Assembly (NCBI RefSeq): GCF_001513975.1
Contig: NZ_KQ947994.1
Span: 124,001 to 188,000 of the forward strand
DNA: 64,000 nt
From: Streptomyces curacoi
Lineage (GTDB): Bacteria > Actinomycetota > Actinomycetes > Streptomycetales > Streptomycetaceae
Reading direction: 5' to 3'
Numbering within the stretch: the stretch's first letter is position 1; each line of letters opens with the position of its first letter. The notes under the pieces are model-generated. The model ran no database searches. It was not told the origin of the DNA and saw nothing but the letters and a program-made list of their open reading frames with translations. Below, piece by piece: positions 16,478-23,650 of this stretch. Made by a program: the position numbers and the translations under genes.

Positions 16478-17310
16478 CGTGGTCGCGCCCCTTCCGGGGG
16501 TGCGGTGAAGGAGTACGGCGCCCAGGGGCCGGTGACCTCCACCCGTACGCCGGGCAGGTCGTCCGCGGCGTGCAGCATGCGGGCGCGGAACTCCTCGGCC
16601 AGGGCGCGCGGTACGAGGTAGGCGTCGTTGGCGACGTTCTCGCCGGGGACGCGGGCCAGGGTGCCCTGCTGGGGGCGGTGCCGGGCGCGCTCCACCGCCA
16701 GTCCGCGCGCCCGTTCCTCCGTGCGCCGCACGGCCTCCTCCGCGGCCCGCCGGGTGTCCTCGCGGGCCTGGTGGTGCTGCCTGCGGCGGCGCAGATACGC
16801 GCGTCCGGGGTCCGGTTCGGCGGGGGAGGCGGCGTGCGCTGCGGGTGAGGGCGTGGGTGCGGGTGCGGGTGAGGGCTCGGATACGGTCGGGAGCTCGGCG
16901 TAGACCTTCACGCCCCACTCCACGTGGTCGTCGAACCGGTCCAGCAGCGCGGCGAAGGCCTCCTGCCGCTCGCCCAGCATCCGCTCCACCCGGCTCTCGT
17001 CGAGGTACACGGTGGCCAGCCGCAGGGGCAGGACGGTGGTGCGGGCGGCCAGCGTCTCGATGACGAGGTGATGGGCCCGGGCCGTCGACTCCAGCCAGGC
17101 GAGGTCCTCCAGCCGCGCTCTCAGGGCGGCCTCCGAGAACTCCTCCCCGGGCACCGCGCTGACCGCGGCGGCCACCGGGCCCGAGCGGACGAGGGTGACG
17201 GGTGCTCCCGCCACACCGCGGATGTCGGCCAGTGCCTCCCGCGCCGCCTGTGTCACCGCGTCGGACGACCTGACGACTGCGTACGCGTAGCTCAACCGCC
17301 GCGCGTTCAT
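16474..17310 (-). CDS. gvpL: Gas vesicle protein GvpL (GvpF/GvpL family)
   Basis: A 278-residue GvpF/L family protein: YAYAVVRSSDAV at the N terminus, VSAVPGEEFSEAALRARLEDLAWLESTARAHHLVIETLAARTTVLPLRLATVYLDESRVERML, then WGVKVYAELP. A proline- and alanine-rich linker (about 150-180) and a charged helical segment (RRRRQHHQAREDTRRAAEEAVRR) precede GVRVEVTGPWAPYSFTA, the usual end of the family. GvpF/L proteins contact GvpA during vesicle nucleation. The start ATG 17310 overlaps the gvpJ stop (ATGA). Confidence 0.92.
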   Translation of the reverse strand: MNARRLSYAYAVVRSSDAVTQAAREALADIRGVAGAPVTLVRSGPVAAAVSAVPGEEFSEAALRARLEDLAWLESTARAHHLVIETLAARTTVLPLRLATVYLDESRVERMLGERQEAFAALLDRFDDHVEWGVKVYAELPTVSEPSPAPAPTPSPAAHAASPAEPDPGRAYLRRRRQHHQAREDTRRAAEEAVRRTEERARGLAVERARHRPQQGTLARVPGENVANDAYLVPRALAEEFRARMLHAADDLPGVRVEVTGPWAPYSFTAPPEGARPR

Positions 17311-17810
17311 GGCTCTCGGCCCCGGTCCTCGGCGTCGTCCCTCTTGCGCCGGGGACGCCGCGGCTCCGCGCCGGGCTCGCGCTCCGTCTCGGGCGACCGG
17401 CGGCGCGTGCCCGAGCCGCGTGCGGGCAGCTCGCCCGCGGACGCCGTCCGTTCGCCCCGCTCGACCTTCTCGGCCTGCTCGACCCGCCGGCGCAGCTCCC
17501 TCACCTCGGCGCGCAGCCGTTCGTTCTGCTCCTCCAGGGAGTGGCGGTGATCGGCGCGCGAGGACAGGGCGGGGTCGTGCTCCCACCAGTCGATGCCGAT
17601 CTCCTTCGCCTTGTCGACCGAGGCCACCAGGAGACGGAGTTTGATGGTGAGCAGTTCGATGTCGAGCAGATTGATCTTGATGTCGCCGACGATGACGATG
17701 CCCTTGTCGAGCACGCGTTCAAGGATGTCGGCGAGGTTCGCGCCGGACTGCTCGCCGTACGGATACAGCGACCGTGACGGCGTGGAGCCGGTGGGGACGG
17801 GCTCGGTCAC
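17307..17810 (-). CDS. gvpJ: Gas vesicle protein GvpJ
   Basis: A 167-residue protein with a GvpA-like core (ANLADILERVLDKGIVIVGDIKINLLDIELLTIKLRLLVASVDKAKEIGIDWW). A coiled-coil segment (LEEQNERLRAEVRELRRRVEQAEKVERGER) and a highly charged Arg/Glu tail follow. GvpJ is a minor vesicle protein believed to form cone tips. It overlaps gvpZ and gvpL by four bases each, so translation is coupled. Confidence 0.92.
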   Translation of the reverse strand: MTEPVPTGSTPSRSLYPYGEQSGANLADILERVLDKGIVIVGDIKINLLDIELLTIKLRLLVASVDKAKEIGIDWWEHDPALSSRADHRHSLEEQNERLRAEVRELRRRVEQAEKVERGERTASAGELPARGSGTRRRSPETEREPGAEPRRPRRKRDDAEDRGREP

Positions 17811-19027
17811 GGCGAACTCGACCTCGGTTCCTCCTCGGTGTCGTCGTAGCGGTCGTCAGGCCCTCGGTCCTCGTCCTCGCCCGCCCAGTCGTCCTCGTCG
17901 TCGTCCTCCTCCTCGTCGTAGCGCTCCTCGGGCCCTTCGTCCTCGTACCGCTCCTCGGGCTCCTCGTCCTCGTCGTCGTACTGCTCCTCGGGCCCCTCGT
18001 CCTCGTCGTACCGCTCCTGCCGCCCCTCGTCCTCCTCCTCTTCGTGCTCGGCCCGGGCCTTCTCGGCCTTCTCCGCCTTCTCGGCCTCCTCCGGTGTGCG
18101 GACCACCTCGCCCTCGCGGATCTCCCCGCGCCAGCCCCCGGTGGCCTCGCCGCGCATCATCACGAAGGTGCGGAAGTTCTTCAGGTCGAGCCGGGCGCGG
18201 CGGCCCTGGGCCCGCACCAGGCTGCCGACCCGCTCGACCGGCCCCTTCGGGAAGTACCGCAGGACGAGCAGCACTTTGGTGAGGTTCTCCGCGAGCGGAT
18301 GGAAGGTCACGACGCCCCTGGTGGTGGCGTGGTCGCCCTCGGACGTCCAGGCGATCCGCTCGTCGGGCACCTGCTCGGTGATGATGCCCCGCCAGCGCCG
18401 CTTCGCCTTGGCGATCTTCACATGCCACTTGGTGGTGGTGTCGTCCTCCTGCTCGATGCCGACCACGCCCTTGGCGAACCGGTCGAAGTCCTGGAACTGC
18501 GTCCACTGGTCGTACGCCTCGCGCACGGGCACGCCGACGTCGATGTCCTCGATGATGGTCAGCCCCTTGCCCAGGCTGTCCGGGCGCAGGTCGGAGCTCT
18601 TGGCGTGGCTCTCGTCGCGGCCTTCGTCGTGGCCCTGCCCCGGCCGTTTCGCGGCGACGTCCCTGGCCTTGTCCAGGACCGTGTCCTTGGCGCTCAGCAC
18701 CCGGTCCTTGGTGTGCGAGGCGGTCTCCTTCGCGTGCGAGGCCGTCGAGGTCAGCGCCTCCGCCCCGGACGGCAGGTGCTGACCGAGCCTCTTGCCGCGC
18801 CGGGCCACGGCGGTGGCCAGCCCGCGCGGACCGAGGCGGGTCTCGGCCAGCCGGCGCGCGCCCTCGCCCATCCGGTGGCCCATGCCCTCCAGCATCAGCT
18901 GGAGCCGGGCCTGGACATAGCTCTCCAGCTCCTCCTTCAGCCGGTCCGCGCCCGGCACCCGCTCACCGGCCTTCGCCAGCGTCCCGGCGCCGCCCGAGCC
19001 GTGTCCCGCCGCTTTGCGCTCAGCCAT
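17807..19027 (-). CDS. gvpZ: SRPBCC-domain gas vesicle cluster protein GvpZ
   Basis: A 406-residue protein. Residues about 1-150 are helical and charged (ELESYVQARLQLMLEGMGHRM, HAKETASHTKDRVLSAKDTV). Residues about 170-310 are an SRPBCC/polyketide-cyclase-like domain (IIEDIDVGVPVREAYDQWTQFQDFDRFAKGVVGIEQEDDTTTKWHVKIAKAKRRWRGIITEQVPDERIAWTSEG). The last 90 residues are an extremely acidic repeat tail of EERYDDE-type motifs. This is the protein usually called GvpZ in Streptomyces gvp clusters; its role in vesicle formation is not established. The start at 19027 is chosen from the MAERKAAG N terminus and overlaps gvpY by eight bases. Confidence 0.85.
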   Translation of the reverse strand: MAERKAAGHGSGGAGTLAKAGERVPGADRLKEELESYVQARLQLMLEGMGHRMGEGARRLAETRLGPRGLATAVARRGKRLGQHLPSGAEALTSTASHAKETASHTKDRVLSAKDTVLDKARDVAAKRPGQGHDEGRDESHAKSSDLRPDSLGKGLTIIEDIDVGVPVREAYDQWTQFQDFDRFAKGVVGIEQEDDTTTKWHVKIAKAKRRWRGIITEQVPDERIAWTSEGDHATTRGVVTFHPLAENLTKVLLVLRYFPKGPVERVGSLVRAQGRRARLDLKNFRTFVMMRGEATGGWRGEIREGEVVRTPEEAEKAEKAEKARAEHEEEEDEGRQERYDEDEGPEEQYDDEDEEPEERYEDEGPEERYDEEEDDDEDDWAGEDEDRGPDDRYDDTEEEPRSSSP

Positions 19028-19616
19028 CGTCCTGCCTCCTCGACCGCGTGGCGCCGGTGCCGCGCGACCGGCTCTGTGAGGTGGAGGTCTTCCTCTTGCG
19101 GGGCTGCTCCTCGTCCGGCCCGGACCTGCCGCCCCGCGCCCGGGCACGCCCAGCCCTCCGGGGCGCTTCCTCCCGGGGCTCCTCGTCCTCGTCCGTCTCA
19201 GCCTTGTCCTTCTCACCCTTGTCCGGCTGCTCCTCGTCCGTCACGTCCTCGTCCGTCACCTCCTCCTCTTCGGGCTCGTCCTCCGACTCCTCGCTCCGCC
19301 CCGTGTCCCGCTCGGGCCGTCCGTGCGCCTTCTCGCGCAGTCCGGCGGTGCGTTCGTGCAGGGCGTCGGCCAGGCTGTCGGCCTTCGCCGTCAGGACGGA
19401 GGTCGCCGCGGCCTTCCCCGCGTCCGCCAGTTCGGTACGCACCTGGTCGGTGAGGGTGTGCACGAACGGGGACTGCTGGAGGGTCTTGCCGACCTGCCCG
19501 GGCTTGATCCGTGATCCGGCCAGCAGCGCGCCGAGGCCGATGGCGGCCTTCGCCTTCTTCGTCCGGCCCAGTACATAGCCGCCCAGCAGGGCCGCGCCGA
19601 TCTTGGCGTTGTTCAT
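19020..19616 (-). CDS. gvpY: Gas vesicle cluster protein GvpY
   Basis: A 198-residue protein with a short conserved N-terminal region (MNNAKIGAALLGGYVLGRTKKAKAAIGLGALLAG, possibly membrane-associated). LADALHERTAGLREKAHG and then a long acidic-to-basic low-complexity tail (SEDEPEEEEVTDEDVTDEEQ, RARGGRSGP) follow. It corresponds to GvpY of Streptomyces clusters, function unknown. The start ATG 19616 gives the conserved N terminus; an alternative GTG at 19646 would overlap the gvpG stop (GTGA). Confidence 0.8.
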   Translation of the reverse strand: MNNAKIGAALLGGYVLGRTKKAKAAIGLGALLAGSRIKPGQVGKTLQQSPFVHTLTDQVRTELADAGKAAATSVLTAKADSLADALHERTAGLREKAHGRPERDTGRSEESEDEPEEEEVTDEDVTDEEQPDKGEKDKAETDEDEEPREEAPRRAGRARARGGRSGPDEEQPRKRKTSTSQSRSRGTGATRSRRQDDG

Positions 19617-19642
19617 GACCTGTCTTCTTCCTCCCTCACGCC

Positions 19643-19906
19643 TCACAGCCCACGCTGTCCGCCCCGGCGCAGCTGGTAGGCCCTGATCTCCTCAAGTCGG
19701 TGCAGCAGCGACTCCTCCTGCCGCGCGAACTCCTCGTCGTCGACGCGGCCCTCGTCCCGCGCCCGCTCCAGGTTCACGAGCGCCTCCTGCACGGGAGCGG
19801 GATCGTAGAACTCCTCCTCGGCGGTCCGGACGACCTTGTCGAGCACCCAGCCGATGCCCCGGACGGGAGCGAACGGCAGCGTCAGAATCCCGGTGACAAG
19901 TCCCAC
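19643..19906 (-). CDS. gvpG: Gas vesicle protein GvpG
   Basis: An 87-residue GvpG: MGLVTGILTLPFAPVRGIGWVLDKVVRTAEEEFYDPAPVQEALVNLERARDEGRVDDEEFARQEESLLHRLEEIRAYQLRRG. This is the full usual length; GvpG is a small assembly protein that helps nucleation with GvpF/L. It lies 48 bases after gvpF and just before gvpY. Confidence 0.95.
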   Translation of the reverse strand: MGLVTGILTLPFAPVRGIGWVLDKVVRTAEEEFYDPAPVQEALVNLERARDEGRVDDEEFARQEESLLHRLEEIRAYQLRRGGQRGL

Positions 19907-19954
19907 AGCACCTCCTCACGCTCGCCGGGCGGCCCCGGCCCGTCCCGGCCCCGT

Positions 19955-20680
19955 TCAGGCGAAGCTGTACGGCGGCAGGGGCCCCCGCAGCCGCAACTCC
20001 ACGCCCTCGCCGTAGCCTTCGGCCAGCTCCTGCCCGGTCCGGCCGAACTCCTCGGACCGGTCCTCGTCCACGAGGAACGAGGCGCTCACGAAGTACTGGT
20101 GCGACGGCGGCGCGACCTTCTCGGCCACGGCGAGCGGCCGCAGCGCGGTGAGGACCTCCGCGGCCAGCGCCTCCTGGCGGCCCTGCACCTCCTGGGAGAT
20201 CAGCTGCCCCAGCGCCAGCCGGTCCTCGTACGTCCCGACGCCCTCACGGGTCCGCTCGTTCAGCTCACGGGCCTGCGTGTTCTGCTCCAGGACGGCCCGC
20301 ACCGCCGCCTCCTCGTCGAGGACTCCCTTGACGTTGAACTCGGCCCGCCCGGCCAGCTCGTCCAGGCGCTGCGCGAACAGCTGGGCCCGCTCCGCCAGGA
20401 CAGCGCGCACGGCGTCCTCGTCGGCGGCGACGAACCCGAAGCCGATCGGCAGCGTGGGGCCCTCGGCCCACAACCGCTCCTGGACCTGGTGGTGGGCCTC
20501 CAGGTCCCGGCGGGCCACCGAGAGATCGTCGGGGGCCTCGCTGACGACGGCGCACAGGGAGTCGCCGCGCACCACGCGCACCTCGCCCGGCGGCTCGCCC
20601 ACGCCCTTGGTGCCGCCCAAGTCCAGTGGATGCGAGTCCTTGGTGATCGCGTACACATACACGGACATCGGCTCGCTCAC
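19955..20680 (-). CDS. gvpF: Gas vesicle protein GvpF
   Basis: A 241-residue GvpF/L protein: MSVYVYAITKDSHPLDLGGTKGVGEPPGEVRVVRGDSLCAVVSEAPDDLSVARRDLEAHHQVQERLWAEGPTLPIGFGFVAADEDAVRAVL and the C-terminal LRLRGPLPPYSFA. GvpF binds the GvpA shell protein and primes assembly. Its start overlaps the gvpA stop by four bases, tying the two products together. Confidence 0.95.
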   Translation of the reverse strand: MSEPMSVYVYAITKDSHPLDLGGTKGVGEPPGEVRVVRGDSLCAVVSEAPDDLSVARRDLEAHHQVQERLWAEGPTLPIGFGFVAADEDAVRAVLAERAQLFAQRLDELAGRAEFNVKGVLDEEAAVRAVLEQNTQARELNERTREGVGTYEDRLALGQLISQEVQGRQEALAAEVLTALRPLAVAEKVAPPSHQYFVSASFLVDEDRSEEFGRTGQELAEGYGEGVELRLRGPLPPYSFA

Positions 20681-21144
20681 TCCTCCCGGTCCCGTGCGGA
20701 GCGGCGTTCCGAGCCGTGTTCTGTGCGCTCGCGCCGTTTCTCGCGCGTGCGCTCACGCTCGTCGTCCTCCTCGCCGCGGCGTCCCTTGAACGACTCGGTG
20801 ACCGCCTCGACCGCGCCGGTCAGCGCCCCTTTGCTCTTGCCCTTGGCGCCGCTCTCGACGGATCCCTCGACGATGTCGGACAGCTGTGCGGGCGCCTTGC
20901 GGCCCGACTCCAGATCCAGCCGGTTGGCCGCCTCGGCGAAGCGCAGATACGTGTCCACGCTGGCCACGACCACCCGCGCGTCGATCTTCACCAGCTCGAT
21001 GCCCACCAGGGACACCCGCGCGAACGCGTCGATGACCAGGCCCCGGTCGAGGACGAGCTCCAGCACGTCGTAAAGATTCCCCGAACCGCCCGCGGGCGCG
21101 GGGACACCACCAACACCACCGTTGCCCTGTGGCACCACAGTCAC
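20677..21144 (-). CDS. gvpA: Gas vesicle major structural protein GvpA (long Streptomyces form)
   Basis: A 155-residue protein with a canonical GvpA shell core at about 22-78: NLYDVLELVLDRGLVIDAFARVSLVGIELVKIDARVVVASVDTYLRFAEAANRL. Classical GvpA is about 70 residues, so this one carries a long charged C-terminal extension (RTREKRRERTEHGSERR), as is usual in Streptomyces. GTG 21144 has GGAAGGGA upstream. Second gene of the operon, 51 bases after gvpO. Confidence 0.93.
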   Translation of the reverse strand: MTVVPQGNGGVGGVPAPAGGSGNLYDVLELVLDRGLVIDAFARVSLVGIELVKIDARVVVASVDTYLRFAEAANRLDLESGRKAPAQLSDIVEGSVESGAKGKSKGALTGAVEAVTESFKGRRGEEDDERERTREKRRERTEHGSERRSARDREE

Positions 21145-21195
21145 GGTGACTTCCCTTCCGGCCCGACATCCCGGCCCGGCGAAAGGTGAGCCGGC

Positions 21196-21528
21196 CTACC
21201 GGCCGTCCCTCCTGTCCACCTGCGCGCGCGTGTAACGACGCCCGCGCTCGTACGCCAGCAGCTTCCCCTCCGGGTCCAGAACCACCTGGTAGCTGGCCAT
21301 CACGCTGGTCGTCTCGGGAATGCGTTCCAGCTCCACGACTTCGACCTCGGCTTCCCAGCCCTGATCCGTCGGCCTCAGTGAGGAAACCGACTCCGGAGCC
21401 CTCCCCAGCAGCTCACTGAGCTGCTCGATCGCGGACCGCAGCGCATCCGTGGCGGACACCCGCGACCCGGCGGGCGTCTGCCGTTCTGAGGGATGTGCCT
21501 TGCGCGGCTCACGATCGCTCGTGATCAT
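21196..21528 (-). CDS. gvpO: Gas vesicle protein GvpO
   Basis: A 110-residue GvpO: ALRSAIEQLSELLGRAPESVSSLRPTDQGWEAEVEVVELERIPETTSVMASYQVVLDPEGKLLAYERGRRYTRAQVD. GvpO is required for gas vesicle formation in haloarchaea and is the first gene of Streptomyces gvp operons. A ribosome site AAGAAGGTGA precedes the start at 21528. It follows the DUF937 gene by 73 bases, so the operon promoter may lie in that gap or upstream of DUF937. Confidence 0.93.
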   Translation of the reverse strand: MITSDREPRKAHPSERQTPAGSRVSATDALRSAIEQLSELLGRAPESVSSLRPTDQGWEAEVEVVELERIPETTSVMASYQVVLDPEGKLLAYERGRRYTRAQVDRRDGR

Positions 21529-21601
21529 TCACCTTCTTGTTCTTCCCTCAATCATCGACCTCTCGCACAGCTCCCGCCACCGCACCGGGCGCGACGGACC
21601 G

Positions 21602-21988
21602 CTATTTCCGGGCCGCCCGTTTCGTGAGCACCGCCAGCACCACCGGGATCACCATCTCCACCACCCGGGACACGGCACCCGGCGGCAGCCCCGTCTTGCG
21701 GGCCACCGCGTCCGCGACCGGCCTGGCCTCCTCGGCCAGCAGCCCGGCCATGAGGCCGCCCGTCGCGAAGCCGCCCAGCGTGGCCACGCCCGTGAGCGGG
21801 GCGTCGTGCGGAGTGGCGACGGCCTCCGCCTCGCCGGACAGCGCCGCCACCGTCGTACCGACCATCTGCCGGGCACCTGCCTCGTCCGTGCCCAGCAGCC
21901 CCGCGATGTCACCGATCCGGTCATCGCCGAGCTCGTCCAGCACATCGTCCTGGAGGGACGTGAGGGGGTTCTCGTCTACCTCTGACAT
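21602..21988 (-). CDS. DUF937 domain protein
   Basis: A 128-residue protein: DVLDELGDDRIGDIAGLLGTDEAGARQMVGTTVAALSGEAEAV, LGGFATGGLMAGLLAEEARPVADAVARKTGLPPGAVSRVVEMVIPVVLAVLTKRAARK. This matches the DUF937 (YidB-like) family of unknown function, rich in glycine and hydrophobic helices. The start at 21988 gives MSEVDENPL; the ribosome site is weak. It lies just upstream of gvpO on the same strand and could belong to the gvp transcript. Confidence 0.8.
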   Translation of the reverse strand: MSEVDENPLTSLQDDVLDELGDDRIGDIAGLLGTDEAGARQMVGTTVAALSGEAEAVATPHDAPLTGVATLGGFATGGLMAGLLAEEARPVADAVARKTGLPPGAVSRVVEMVIPVVLAVLTKRAARK

Positions 21989-22165
21989 GTCTGAAACGCT
22001 ACGTCCGCCCCGATTCCCCGGCACGCCGAACGCCCGCCGCGAAGAGCCGAAAAAAATCCGCGGAGACCGTGCAACCCTTCCCGCACCCGGTGGGTCGTAC
22101 TTGGCATCAGGACTCTTGGAGGGGGATCTGGGGGGATCGCGGGGGTTCTGATGGGAGGGGAAACG

Positions 22166-22197
22166 CGAGGGGCCCGGTCGACGGACCGGGCCCCTCG
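22166..22197. terminator. Strong hairpin terminator after rbsD
   Basis: CGAGGGGCCCGGTC (22166-22179) pairs perfectly with GACCGGGCCCCTCG (22184-22197) across a GACG loop: 14 base pairs. It sits about 50 bases past the rbsD stop and would end the ribose operon. It could also act on the other strand, insulating the DUF937 and gvp genes. Confidence 0.8.
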
Positions 22198-22200
22198 AAA

Positions 22201-22252
22201 CATGCGGTCAGAACATGCCGTCAGATCTTGCGGTCAGACCTTGCGGTCAGAA
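22201..22252. repeat. 13-bp tandem repeat, four copies, across the rbsD stop codon
   Basis: Four consecutive 13-base units of the type CTTGCGGTCAGAC. Each contains TCA, a TGA stop read on the minus strand, so the rbsD reading frame ends in the first unit it meets. Confidence 0.85.
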
Positions 22253-22636
22253 GAACACTCCGCAGCGCAGCAGCACATTCGCGTACGGCCGTGCCTCCCC
22301 GGTCCGTACGACCAGACGCGCGCCTGCCGACCGGGCCTTCAGCTCGTCGTGGGAGACGAGGCCCAGCTCGGGGAAGCGGTCGTCCAGCAGCGCGGCCGCC
22401 GCCGGATTGGCCGCGCGCACCTCCCGCGCCGCCGTCGCGCCCTCCACCACCAGCTCCGCCAGCAGTCCGTCCAGCACCTCGGCGAACGACGGCACCCCGG
22501 CCCGGAACGCCAGGTCCACCACCCGCGGCCCGTCGGGTATCGGCATGCCCGCGTCGCACACCAGCACCCCGTCACCGTGGCCCAGCTCGGCGAGCGCGCC
22601 GGAGAGATGACGGTTCAGGATTCCCGCCTTCTTCAC
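22247..22636 (-). CDS. rbsD: D-ribose pyranase RbsD
   Basis: A 129-residue RbsD, the normal length: MKKAGILNRHLSGALAELGHGDGVLVCDAGMPIPDGPRVVDLAFRAGVPSFAEVLDGLLAELVVEGATAA and a C-terminal RTGEARPYANVLLRCGVFF. The histidine in NRHLS is the catalytic residue of the family. RbsD converts beta-pyranose to beta-furanose ribose, feeding ribokinase. Its start overlaps the rbsK stop by four bases. Confidence 0.95.
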   Translation of the reverse strand: MKKAGILNRHLSGALAELGHGDGVLVCDAGMPIPDGPRVVDLAFRAGVPSFAEVLDGLLAELVVEGATAAREVRAANPAAAALLDDRFPELGLVSHDELKARSAGARLVVRTGEARPYANVLLRCGVFF

Positions 22637-23535
22637 AGCTCCTCGACCTCCGCCGCCGTCGGGAAGGACTCCTGCGCGCCCTCCTTCGTGACGGCCGCCG
22701 CCCCGACCCGGGCCGCGTACGCCGCCGCGTCGGCCAGGGATGAGCCGGTGCCGAGCTTCCAGGCCAGTGCGGCGGTGAACGCGTCGCCCGCACCCGTGGT
22801 GTCGACCGCCGCCACCTTCACGGACGAAACCCGGGCCATGCCCTCCGCCGAGGCCACCAGCGCCCCCTGAGCACCCAGGGTCACGACCACCGAGCGCGGG
22901 CCCTTGGCCAGCAGGACCCGCGCCCAGTCCTCGGGGCTGTCGCCCACCGCGGACTCGCCGAGGATCACCCTGGCCTCGTGCTCGTTCACGATCAGCGGGT
23001 CGCAGGCCGCCAGCACCTCGCCCGGCAGCGGGCGGGGCGGGGAGGGGTTCAGGACGAAGCGGCTGCCGCCCGCCAGGCTGCGGACGACCTCCACGACCGT
23101 CTCCAGCGGGATCTCCAGCTGGGCCGACACCACCCGCGACGCCTGGAAGAGGCTCGCGGCGGCCCGTACGTCCTGTGGAGTGAGCCGTCCATTGGCCCCC
23201 GGCGAGACCACGATGCTGTTGTCCCCCGACGGGTCCACCGTGATCAGCGCGACGCCGGTCGGCGCGCCGCCCACCAGGACGCCCACCGTGTCGACGCCGG
23301 CCGCCCGCTGCGAGTCGAGCAGCAGCCGGCCGTGGGCGTCGTCGCCGACCCGGGCCAGCAGGGCCGTACGGGCTCCGAGCCGGGCGGCGGCGACCGCCTG
23401 GTTCGCGCCCTTGCCGCCCGGGTGGACGGCCAGATCGGAGCCGAGCACGGTCTCGCCGGCACCCGGCCGGCGCTCGACACCGATCACCAGGTCGGCGTTG
23501 GCCGACCCTACGACCAGGAGGTCGTAGTCGTACAT
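22633..23535 (-). CDS. rbsK: Ribokinase
   Basis: A 300-residue PfkB-family ribokinase: YDYDLLVVGSANADLVIGVERRPGAGETVLGSDLAVHPGGKGANQAVAAARLGA (substrate site GGKGANQ) and AAVDTTGAGDAFTAALAWKLGTG (catalytic aspartate in GAGD). It phosphorylates ribose to ribose-5-phosphate. The start at 23535 was chosen for MYDYDLLVVG with GGGGAG upstream; an upstream in-frame extension is not conserved. It lies 115 bases after the transporter gene; that gap contains a GC-rich inverted repeat (about 23589-23640) that may limit read-through. Confidence 0.95.
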   Translation of the reverse strand: MYDYDLLVVGSANADLVIGVERRPGAGETVLGSDLAVHPGGKGANQAVAAARLGARTALLARVGDDAHGRLLLDSQRAAGVDTVGVLVGGAPTGVALITVDPSGDNSIVVSPGANGRLTPQDVRAAASLFQASRVVSAQLEIPLETVVEVVRSLAGGSRFVLNPSPPRPLPGEVLAACDPLIVNEHEARVILGESAVGDSPEDWARVLLAKGPRSVVVTLGAQGALVASAEGMARVSSVKVAAVDTTGAGDAFTAALAWKLGTGSSLADAAAYAARVGAAAVTKEGAQESFPTAAEVEEL

Positions 23536-23650
23536 GAGGTTGCTCCCCTGATAGATCCCCGTGGTGACGTTCCCCGTGATGATGGGCGGCGGGCGGCGGG
23601 CGGCCCCATGCTCCTGCAACGACCGCCCGCCCGTCCGCCGTTCGCCGATC

